From Syngnathus acus (Eukaryota; Chordata; Actinopteri; Syngnathiformes; Syngnathidae), in assembly GCF_901709675.1 (NCBI RefSeq), contig NC_051104.1:561001-625000 (forward strand): a DNA stretch of 64,000 nucleotides, written 5' to 3'. Both the position numbers and the translations under genes were made by a program. This document shows, one piece after another, positions 11,427-19,875 of the stretch. The notes beneath the pieces were generated by a model. It was not told where the DNA came from. It saw nothing but the letters and a program-made list of their open reading frames with translations, and ran no database searches. Each line of letters begins with the position of its first letter. Position 1 is the stretch's first letter.

Positions 11427-12193
11427 CAGTGTTTCCCAACCACTGTGCCGCGGCACACTGGTGTGCCGTGAGAGATGTTCAGTTGTGCCGTGGGATTGTC
11501 CACTATTAATTACGGAGCGCATTGTAAACAGGATCGCCAAACCACTGGTCAGTTCGCGCAAGGCCTGGTCAGCCACTTGCTATTTGTGCATGCGTGGAGA
11601 ATCGGAGAATCTTAAGATTTCATGTTGTGTCGGTCTGATTGTATTGCATCGGCACATACTCAGTTTATGCGTGTTGCCGTGTGCTTTTGCTAACAGTGAC
11701 AGACACTATGACGGTTGTTGTGCGTTTGGTGTCCGATGGAAATCAGATCATGCAGTTCAACCGGAGAACCTGGATTGTTAATTTTTCACCAACATAAAAT
11801 ACACAGTCAAGCTGCTGTCAGAACAGCAGAGCGTCTTTAAAAGTGACATTGTTCTTATTGTCGTAATATTTATAGCGCTAGTCTAAAACAGTAAACAAAG
11901 TCATGTTGATTCTTTTGGATTTTAATCACAATCATTTTCAATAGTTTATTCCTTACACTGTCTAAAACCTTTTTAAAAAACTCACTTTTATTTAAAAAAA
12001 GAAATACAATCAAAATAATATTTAGTATTTATTTTTATTCAATTATTCGACTCTTCATACACATATAGGAATAGGACTTTACGTCTTTCGTTGTAATATA
12101 ACTGATTTTAATATAGAAGCTGGTGTAAATTGGTGGTGTGCCTCGAGATTTTTTCCAGGTGTGCCGTGAATGAAAAAAGGTTGAGAAACACTG
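11427..12193. mobile_element. hAT-type non-autonomous element
   Basis: The ends are CAGTGTTTCCCAACC and GGTTGAGAAACACTG, with subterminal TGTGCCG words (CACTGGTGTGCCGTG). Flanking 8-mers AATTAAGG and AATTAGGA agree at six of eight bases, as for an old hAT target duplication. No transposase frame remains. A related, longer copy in the opposite orientation lies at about 55840-56951. Confidence 0.75.
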
Positions 12194-12199
12194 AATTAG

Positions 12200-12490
12200 G
12201 ATGACCAGACGTCCTCTTTTTCCCGGACATGTGCAGTAAGGCTTTGTAGGAAAAAAATGACCACGTATAGTAAGGGTTTTTTGGGGGGTAAAAATAATAG
12301 TAAGGCTTTTTTGGTCAAAAAAAAAAAGAAATGACCATGTATACGTTTTTTCTTTTGTTTGTTTAAATACAAATGACCATGTAAGGCTTCATTTAGTAAA
12401 AAAATGACCAGGCGTAATAAGTTTTTTGGGGTTAAAATAAAAATAAAATAAAAAAAAATTAAAAAGGCCGCATTTCTCCGTTAACATGGT
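12200..12490. repeat. Degenerate short repeats around AATGACCA and GTAAGGCTTT
   Basis: Words such as AAATGACCA(T/C)GTA and AGTAAGGCTTTTTTGG recur four or five times at irregular spacing with A-rich spacers. It looks like decayed tandem sequence with no coding content. Confidence 0.4.
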
Positions 12491-12494
12491 TTAT

Positions 12495-12622
12495 AACTTT
12501 ACCCGGTGTTAGGGAGACTATGGTGCGAACCCCACACGAAGCAGTCTTTGAGCTAAGGTTGACATAGTGTAAGACTCGAACTCGGCTCTCCCGAACATAA
12601 GGCAAAAGCTTTACGTACTACA
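12495..12622 (-). other. Two tRNA-like segments
   Basis: Read on the minus strand, GTAAAGC then GAGTTCGAGTCTTAC (about 12565-12610), and further on GGGGTTCGCACC (about 12512-12523), resemble A-box and B-box elements. The first is related to the segment at 15178-15237. Neither folds into a complete cloverleaf when I try, so these are tRNA-like repeats or fragments, not called tRNA genes. Confidence 0.35.
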
Positions 12623-12623
12623 C

Positions 12624-13720
12624 CAGGGGTGGCCAACCAGTCAGAGGCGAAGAGCCACATTTTTGACTGTGTCATCCCAAAGAGCCACATCACCCCCCCC
12701 CCGCAAAGAGCCACATCATACCCCCCCGCAGACAGAGAGAGACAGACACACACAGGCCTCTGCTCAGCCAGATTTATTGAATATGTCCCACACCAAGATA
12801 ATGACAGTTATTTAACAGTTAACATTGTGTGCACTGTCTCACACACACATAAACTCTCAGTTCAAGCAAGTCCACAAACAGAAATATAACAATTTTCAAT
12901 AACCCTAACCCTTTAATGAAGTCGCCTTCGTTGTATGGCTTTTTAGCCTGTGCAATGTTCCAAGCCAGTTGATATGATGCAAGCGTTACGGTCTCTGAGT
13001 GGTTTGTAAATTTTTGGGAAAAATGCATCTGCTTTTCTGCCTGACCTTTCAAAGTGACCAACCTGTGCTTGCGAAGTTCAGTCCCTTTTGGAAATTCCTG
13101 GTCGATATTAGGATGGACTGAGCTGAAGTGACGCTGAAGATTTGAAGCTTTGAAATGCGCTAATGATGCCTGACATATAAGGCAGAATGGCTTGCCATTA
13201 CGTTCAACAAAAAAATATAAACTCTCCCACTCTGTTAAAAACGTCCTGTGTTCTTCTTCATATTTTCGTTTGGCTGTGCTTATTTTCCCTGCCATTTTAA
13301 AGTTAAAAACTTAAAAGTTAAAGTTAAAGTCCCAATGATCATCACACACACACCTGGGTGTGGTGAAATTTGTCCTCTGCATTTAACCCATCCCCGTGTG
13401 ATTTTAATCCATCCCCTGGGGGAGAGGGGAGCAGTGAGCAGCAGCGGTGCCGCGCTCGGGAATCAGTTGGTGATCTAACCCCCCAATTCCAACCCTTAAT
13501 GCTGAGTGCCAAGCAGGGAGGCAATGGGTCCCATTTTATAGTCTTTGGTATGACCCGGCCGGGGTTTGAACCCACAACCTTCCAGTCTCAGGGCGGACAC
13601 TCTACCACGAGGCCACTGAGCTGGTTTTGAGAGCGAACTTGAAACAAATTATTTACAACTCAAATGAACGCGCGCATTTGCATCAGTACGTCATTCTTCT
13701 TCTTCTTTTCAACTCAAACC
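12624..13720 (-). mobile_element. hAT element with transposase N-terminal fragment, split by a SINE
   Basis: The left end is CAGGGGTGGCCAACC. A minus-strand frame at 13295-12819 starts MAGKISTAKRKYEEEHRT and continues with a C-x2-C (CLICQ) ... H-x4-H (HFSSVH) finger. That is the BED-like N-terminal part of hAT transposases related to GTF2IRD2/ZBED-type proteins. The catalytic core and the right terminal repeat are missing or unrecognisable, and a SINE lies at the right. It is related to the copy at 61413-62404. The right border is approximate. Confidence 0.65.
13315..13625 (-). mobile_element. Full-length tRNA-derived SINE
   Basis: On the minus strand the head reads CCAGCTCAGTGGCCTCGTGG (an A box, TAGTGGTAGAGTG in the copy at 57469) and then a B box, GGTTGTGGGTTCAAACCC. 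A conserved body of about 200 bp follows and the tail ends TTGGGACTTTAACTTTAA. This tail resembles those of L2-type LINEs, suggesting borrowed retrotransposition machinery (inference). Other copies: 8238-8483, 33920-34878 and 57469-59130. Confidence 0.85.
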
Positions 13721-13762
13721 GATTCAACTGGTCAGCGCACCACCGCCACCTAGGGGGAATAA

Positions 13763-15053
13763 ATGGCAGCGCCAGCCACACACAAAGAAACCGAAATACC
13801 GTTCCCCCTATCCCACGGTGACGAGACACAGCACACGATTAACACACAAGTAAAACAACGGGGAGAGAGTTCAGGACCCCAACAGCCTGTGTTGGGTTCA
13901 CAACATTTATCTGAACAGAATCTCACAGAGGCGGGATATGTCTTCGATGGCAAGCGACTTCTGCAGAAGGGCGACCCAGACACACAGCGAGTGTGGCTGA
14001 GATCCGCGCCTTCCCTCAGTTTGGTCGTGCCTTTTATTGAGGAACAAACAATGGGGCAAGTGTACATAAATGCATAGCTTCTTTAGACAGGAAGGACATT
14101 CCACAATTACATCTCATGACCACAGCGATACTATTATGGACAGAAGCAGATGGTCGTCTCATGACTTTAGCTTAACAAAAACGTAGTCTTAGTGGTCATG
14201 GGATGGATACTTCTGTGGCGTTCTCATGACTTCTACTTAAATAAGACGTTTGTCTGCTTCAGCCATCCCATGACAACCTCATGATCTGTTCATGGATAGC
14301 TAACTATGGGGCTTATTGTATAGTGCGACTCATGACTCCAGACATGAGTTCCTTAGCAAGCCAGATGCTCCCAAGTCATTATGACGAGGCCAAACTGTCA
14401 CATCCTGTAGAAAATCTTGCACACATAAGTAGATACATAGAATCCAATGATAAAAAGTATATTTTTCCCAACAGCCTGGAGATCACAAACTTCGCCAGTG
14501 GCGAGCAGTGCTGGCATCCCACAACAAAGTCCCGGCACCATTCGTCACGGATGTAGACGCACAGTCCACCTCCTCGCGATGTTCCCCCACGTACAATGGC
14601 CCGGTCCGCCCGATAGCACGCCATCCGCTCCAGATGCACAGCAGCTACGCACTGTCCGGTCCGCAGAACCCAGCAGGCATGTTGATGTCCAGCGATCGAA
14701 CGTTCGCCAGAAGAATGGAAGGCACGGCCGGGCGAGCTGGGTTGGCCGCCAGCCAGGCCCGGACGCCCAACCGGGGGGGGAATAGCAGGCGAGTCCGGCG
14801 ACGCTCCAGGACGGAGCAGACCGAGCGCCTTTAATGTTCCCGCTTCAAAGTCCAGATCGCCACAAAACTCGCTTTCGCCGATGTCGAGCAGAACCAGCCC
14901 GCCGCACTTGTAGCACAACCCGGTACGACGAGACGAACACACAAAACTGGCGGACAAACCCACATTAAACGACAAAACAAAACACCGTTCGGGACAGAGA
15001 GAGGCCGCTGCGTGTGCACGCGCTGCCATCTTACTTCCGTATATACTATACAA
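13763..15053 (-). mobile_element. Internally deleted L2/CR1-like LINE, split by a solo LTR
   Basis: On the minus strand 15053-14474 encodes an endonuclease fragment with GGTSRGGGLCVYIRDEW and HCSPLAKFVIS. After the solo LTR, 13889-13763 matches the 3' end of the LINE copies at 17.7 and 33.6 kb (the tail of the ORF, GTCACCGTGGGA, and CGGTTTCTTTGTGT). Nearly all of the reverse transcriptase is missing, so endonuclease is joined directly to the ORF end. It is defective. Confidence 0.7.
13890..14473 (-). mobile_element. Solo LTR
   Basis: A 584-bp block starts TGTTGGG and ends CCCAACA, flanked by the 5-bp repeat GCCTG (13885-13889 and 14474-14478). AATAAA occurs on the minus strand near 14034-14039, which suggests minus orientation. 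No internal retroviral or gypsy-type sequence is present, so this is the product of LTR-LTR recombination. It sits inside a LINE fragment. Confidence 0.8.
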
Positions 15054-15084
15054 GAAGAAAATTACAAAATTTTCAACACCAATA

Positions 15085-15150
15085 TGACTGAATGGTTAAT
15101 GACTTGTGTTGGTGTTCCGCAAGCCTGGGTTCGAGACCCGCTCTATGCAA
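15085..15150 (+). other. tRNA-like segment with B box
   Basis: The segment contains GGGTTCGAGACCC, a good RNA polymerase III B box, preceded by AATGGTTAATGAC, which is weakly A-box-like. The T-arm pairs at four of five positions, but no acceptor stem forms. It could be a decayed tRNA, a SINE head or a tRNA-like repeat. Confidence 0.35.
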
Positions 15151-15177
15151 CACTTTCAAATTAAATAGAGCGACATG

Positions 15178-15237
15178 TAAGATTCGAACTTGCCTCTCCT
15201 GAACGCAATGTGTAAGCTTTACCCAATCGGCCATTCG
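15178..15237 (-). other. tRNA-like segment with A and B boxes
   Basis: On the minus strand, TGGCCGATTGG (close to an A box) is followed about 30 bases later by AAGTTCGAATCTT (B-box-like). It is related to the segment at about 12565-12610. No complete cloverleaf was found. Confidence 0.35.
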
Positions 15238-15354
15238 AGATCTTACTCTTCTTTGTCAAGCGTTTGTAATTGAAGGTTACGCTGAATCTTTCATGAAGCT
15301 CGCTTCATCAGTTGTGATAATACAAACAAATCTTTACTCGCAGCGAATTAAACA

Positions 15355-15421
15355 ATGGTTGAGCGGATAACGCCATGACCTCCGAAGTTAGCGGAGCTGG
15401 TTCGATACCCGAACCATGCAA
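15355..15421 (+). other. tRNA-like cloverleaf candidate
   Basis: ATGGTT pairs with AACCAT as a 6-bp acceptor stem. CTCCG-AAGTTAG-CGGAG forms a perfect anticodon-type arm with a 7-base loop. GGTTCGATACC is a perfect B box and GCG-GATAA-CGC a short D-type arm. The position before the putative GTT anticodon is A rather than the near-universal U, and the T-arm is weak. It may be a tRNA-like RNA or pseudogene, not a standard tRNA. Confidence 0.35.
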
Positions 15422-15494
15422 GGACTCCACTTTAAAGTTTTCCTCTCGCTTTACTGTTGAGCATCTGTTTTAATTTTTTATTTCTTTTTTCTAA

Positions 15495-15522
15495 TGACGT
15501 CATCACAAGAAAAGTATAAAAA
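15495..15522 (+). promoter_or_regulatory. CRE plus TATA promoter-like site
   Basis: A perfect palindromic cAMP response element, TGACGTCA (15495-15502), is followed 12 bases later by TATAAAAA (15515-15522) and a half CRE, TACGTCAC. A transcription start near 15545 would be expected. The first predicted exon then ends at a GTGGGT donor at 15633. Confidence 0.5.
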
Positions 15523-15539
15523 TACGTCACAACGCGACG

Positions 15540-16298
15540 ATCATTCTTTCACTCACCTCTGACAACGCCACGTTGCTCTTGTCCACCTGCTGCGCCGCAC
15601 TCCATTCCACAACAGCGTTTAAAACTGACAAGGTGGGTGTTCAACATTTGTTAACGTTTTAAAACTAACTCTCTTTCAGCGTCAAGTTGCACTTTGGGCG
15701 TGCTTCCATCTTGCAAGCATGCAAGCTAAAATGTTTGCGCTAGCGTTGGCAGTTAACGTCTTCAACGACCTGAAATTGAACCAAAACGCATTTATTTGGC
15801 GTGCGTTTTGGTGCAACGAAATAATTGAAACATTTAACAGTGGGTAAGTACATGGTTTTGAAAACTGTGACGCACGTACCGTGCGGAAAATGACTAACAT
15901 TAATTGCACAAACATTTAGCAACAACAGCGCCGTTTGCCTGAAGGTAATGTTGGATTTTGTCCACAATTTAGGGAGCGCGCTATCTGCGCCTCACGGCAA
16001 AAGCCATTGCCAATCACCTGTTATCCAATTTACTCACTGCGTGCTCGTTCGATTTCTTCAGATTTATGAAAATGCTATGACACTGAAGCAGAAATTAGAC
16101 TTACACAGGTTGGTTGAGTTCAATCACAATTCTTGTTAAGAAAGCTCTGTTTTCAGGAAAGTACAATACAGCGCTGGGCCTTTTGTGCGACCATGCTCAA
16201 GAGCAGAAAGTCTCCATTCAGAAAAGGCAACGTTCAAGTTTCTTTGGTCAGCTTATATTCAGTTGCACATGCCGGTGTGGGCCGAGTTTGATGGGTGA
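15540..16298 (+). CDS. Candidate small spliced gene, unrecognised product
   Basis: I do not recognise the product. A chain of GT-AG exons can be laid out: untranslated exon about 15540-15632, then 15680-15843 (ATG at 15719), 15920-15944, 16062-16108 and 16157-16298 (TGA). Splice signals are good (TTTCAG, ATTTAG, TTCTTCAG, TTTTCAG; GTGGGT, GTAAGT, GTAATG, GTTGGT) and all coding junctions keep phase, giving about 112 residues. It contains a run with WRAFWCNEIIETF and a charged stretch, ENAMTLKQKLDLHR. Introns of 47-117 bases are very short for a fish. A donor at 16275 (phase 0) could instead lead to the phase-0 Ulp1 exon at 19876, so this may be the 5' part of that gene. All of this is prediction without homology support. 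Confidence 0.35.
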
Positions 16299-16768
16299 TG
16301 AGTCTTTGGGGTGGGGCAAGTTTGCAGTAGAGTTTGATTCCATGGGAGTGGGTGCTGGTTCGGTGAGAGCTGGTTCCGTGGGGTTGGGTGCTGATTATGG
16401 ACGATTCGATGTGTGTAGGGGCTGTTGTTTTCCTGTCCGTCTTTCAGCCTTGACGATCATCTTTGGCCGGGTTCTTGGCTGTCTCCCTCTGGCACCTGCT
16501 GGTTTTATCTCCAAGTGACCTTCCTGTAAACATTCTCCTCCATTCTTGCACATATACTCTCGCACCTCATCCATTCATCATTCTTTCAATTTTGTCATTT
16601 TGTACGGAATTATGTGAGCTTTTGGCTGTGACAGCATCAATTTATTAATGTTCCCTGACTATGCAAAGTTTGTACTCACCACTTACCATGTTTTTGTTTG
16701 TTTGTTCTTTTGATACTCCATGTACTTGCTTACGTCGTCATATTCTTAGTTTAATCATGCTTTCAGCC
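16299..16768. other. Unassigned DNA before a LINE
   Basis: The left part is G/T-rich, with words like GTGGGTGCTGG and GTTGGGTGCTG; the rest is ordinary AT-rich DNA. No exon or known repeat is recognised up to the LINE boundary near 16769. Confidence 0.4.
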
Positions 16769-18024
16769 ATATCTTGTGGACTTCAGTTCTGCCTTCAACA
16801 CCATTGTGCCGCAACGACTCATCTGCAAACTCGACAAGCTGGGCCTCAGTACCTACCTCTGCAAATGGCTACTGGACTTCCTCTGTCAGAGGCCTCAGGT
16901 GGTACGTGTTGGCGACAAAATCTCCGCCAGCATCACGCTGAGCACGGGGGCCCCCCAAGGCTGCGTGCTCAGTCCGCTGCTCTTCACCCTGCTGACGCAT
17001 GACTGCACTGCAACCTACAGCGACAACCGCATAGTGAAGTTTGCTGACGACACGACTCTGGTGGGTCTCATCACCGAGGGCGACGAGACTCAGTACAGGT
17101 TGGAGGTTGACCTTCTGACCGCGTGGTGCAGGGACAACAACCTCCTGCTGAACGTCAACAAGACCAAGGAGATTGTTGTTGACTTCCGGAAGGGTCACAC
17201 CCAACACCTGCCGCTGACCATCGACGGTGCTGTGGTGGAGAGAGTGAGCAGCACCAGGTTCCTGGGGGTGCACATCAGTGAAGATCTCTCCTGGTCCACC
17301 AACACCGTATCACTGGCGAAGAAAGCTCAGCGCCGCCTGTACTTCCTGCGGAAGCTCAGGCCAGCTAGTGCTCCTCCGGCCGTCATGACTACGTTCTACC
17401 GTGGCACCATTGAGAGCGTCCTCTCCAATTGTATCGCTGTTTGGGGTGGTAGCTGCACTGAATACAACAGGAAGACCCTGCAGCGCATAGTGAACACGGC
17501 TGGTAAGATTATTGGTGCTTCACTCCCCTCCCTGAAGGACATTTACACCTCCCATCTCACCCGCAAAGCGACCACGATTGTGAGCGATGTGAGTCACCCC
17601 GCTCACTCTTTGTTTGATCTTCTGCCCTCTGGGAAGAGGTACAGGAGCCTGCGCTCCCGCACCACCAGGCTCACCAATAGCTTCATACTCCAGGCTGTTA
17701 GGATCATGAACTCTCTCCCCCCTTCTGCGTAGCGTCATGTACTTTTGCGCTATGTGATTCTGACTGTATGCTGTATGCTCACTTGCTCCATTTTTGCTCC
17801 TCTTATTTATTTTGTTATTTGTTTATTTATTGTTTATTCATCACTCTTATTTAGTCACTGTTTGTGCCTTCTTGTTTTTATTTGTTTGTGTTGTTTACTT
17901 GTCTGTGTATTGTGTGCTATGTCTTGTCACCGTGGGATAGTGGGAACGTAATTTCAATTTCTTTGTGTGTCTTGGCATGTGAAGAAATTGACAATAAAGC
18001 AGACTTTGACTTTGACTTTGACTT
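16769..18024 (+). mobile_element. 5'-truncated L2/CR1-like LINE
   Basis: An open frame to 17732 encodes the C-terminal reverse transcriptase: [13 protein letters not shown] at the start, [14 protein letters not shown], and the catalytic FADDTTLVG. The 3' UTR ends in (TGACTTT)n after AATAAA. The copy starts abruptly in the RT domain, a typical 5' truncation. It is a close relative of the longer copy at 32056-33914. It is not autonomous because the endonuclease is absent. Confidence 0.9.
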
Positions 18025-18043
18025 GATCTTTTCTTTGTTAGTC

Positions 18044-18650
18044 AAAATATTAGGCAGGTATTTTCAAAGCAAATTAATATTGTTGCATTTATCAATTTGC
18101 TTTAAAATGACAGCATAATGACATAATTAAAAGCTGACACTATAGCAATGTCAAACGTGTTCATTTAAGAAAAAGCCACACACGTTTTGTGATCAAATCC
18201 TTTGAATGAATAACTGAGAAGAAATTTCAGTTCTGAAGGCTCCTTTTGTCCCAAAGTGACAGGTGGTGGGGAGGGGGGATACAAATTGTAACAGGAACTC
18301 TATAAAAAATGTCAACCCGTGAGATTTGTGCCCCCCTCCCATTTTGAGAACGGTGAGTCCTGGACATCGACTGGCTTTTTTTTCTGTCTTCCTGGGGGTC
18401 TGTTCAGGTTGTGTGGCAAATTTGAACAGGTTCCCTCATTCCTAGTCCAAATTACAGGGGGGGGGGGACACATCCTCACGGCGGCCCCGTGAGGAGATGT
18501 TCCCCTCCCTCATTTTGAGAACAGTGAGTCCTGGACATCGACTGGCTTTTTTCTGTCTTCCTGGGGGTCTGTTCAGGTTGTTTGGCAAATTTGAACAGGT
18601 TCCCTCATTCCTAGCCCAAATTACAGGGGGGGAACAGATCCTCACGGCTC
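18044..18650 (+). repeat. Dispersed repeat, one of two inverted copies
   Basis: It matches the reverse complement of 28086-28587, including CAAAGCAAATTAATATTG, AACGTGTTCATTTA and GTCCTGGACATCGACTGGC. Inside it a block of about 150 bp, from GTCCTGGACATCGAC to the poly-G, is tandemly duplicated. No coding content or clear termini; probably a non-autonomous DNA transposon. Confidence 0.6.
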
Positions 18651-18657
18651 AAATACA

Positions 18658-19448
18658 TACCGTTTTTGTCCATGTATAATGCGCAAAATTTAACTAATTT
18701 ATTGTCCTAAAATCTTGGGTGCGTATTATACATGGGTACAACAATTTTTGAAGAAAATCTCCCTCGAAATAAAACTTGAAATCACCTTTCTTCTTGTTTG
18801 TTGTCAATCGCGCATCGCATTCAGCCATCCTGCCCAACACACTTAGTCAGTAAAATTCATAATTGACGACACATCGTTTGATGCGATGGTGCAATCCTTG
18901 ATGGTGTGTTATTGTCAAATATTGTTTGTTTTTTAATCTCCATCGCAAACGGGATATCATACGGAGGCCGCCATTACAGATGCGCAGAACGGATGCGCAA
19001 GACACGTCAGCTATATAAAGAGCGAGACTTCAGTTCTCTACCTAAATGTGTATTACAGGTAATATTTTATTTCACAACACTTTGCCTTGTTCCTTTCCTC
19101 TCTGCTGTTCACTTCAAACACGCTCCATACGAACACAATGCTCTCGTATCAGACGCTTGCTCGATCACCTGCTCGTTTGCTGTCACAATGTACCCTACAC
19201 AAATCCGAAACATTTCTCCGCTATCGAGTTTGCTAGCGCATGCGCAGTGATACTGACCGGCAGAATAACATCCGGTTGTTCCCAAAGATGATCTTTTTTC
19301 TGAAATAATTTTACGTTTACGGACTTAAGTAGGAGTCAAAATTTGGGTGCGTATTATACATGGGTACAGCCTTTTTTTCAGCATCGACATGCCATTTTTA
19401 GGGTGCGTATTATACATGGGGGCGCATTATACATGGAAAAAAACGGTA
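18658..19448. mobile_element. TA-flanked MITE, copy without SINE
   Basis: Same family as 8109-9033 and 31531-35004: ends TACCGTTTTTGTCCATG and CATGGAAAAAAACGGTA. The word TTACGGACTTAAGTAGGAG, at about 19317-19335, is the uninterrupted version of the site that carries a SINE in the other two copies. Confidence 0.85.
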
Positions 19449-19875
19449 ATTTTGTTTTCCTTCTTTTGGTCAAACAATATTGTCTTGAATTCAAACTTGT
19501 CATCGAAGCACCCATTTTACCCCACCATGTAAGTGCGCACTTAATGTCATTTCGCCATTTCTTTCCTGACAACAATACGCTGCCGCACAATGGACCCAAC
19601 TATTTACCAACAAATTATTGACTAATTTATGGAATGGAAAGAGCCAGAGACTCAAGGTCTGTCTGTATTTGTACTGTTTATTGAATTATATCTTGCAAAA
19701 TTATCAATGAAGTTAAGTTAAATGTCTTAATAATGTTGTTGGGCCAATTAGTGGCCCAACAACATTATTAAGACATAACAATGTTATTAAAAAACTCAAT
19801 TGGCATTAATTTTGTTCTTTACACATTTTATTGAAATTATTGACAGACGTATTTTTTTCTTCTGTTTATTTTTAG

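Noticed and set aside
13763-14077. 104-residue plus-strand open frame
   Set aside because: It spans the antisense of a LINE 3' end and part of a solo LTR; not a gene.
15355-15421. Functional tRNA gene
   Set aside because: A replaces U before the putative anticodon, the T-arm is weak and one acceptor pair fails, so I list it only as tRNA-like.
16776-17732. Host gene of 318 residues
   Set aside because: It is the reverse transcriptase C terminus of a 5'-truncated LINE, with a second copy at 32.0-33.9 kb.
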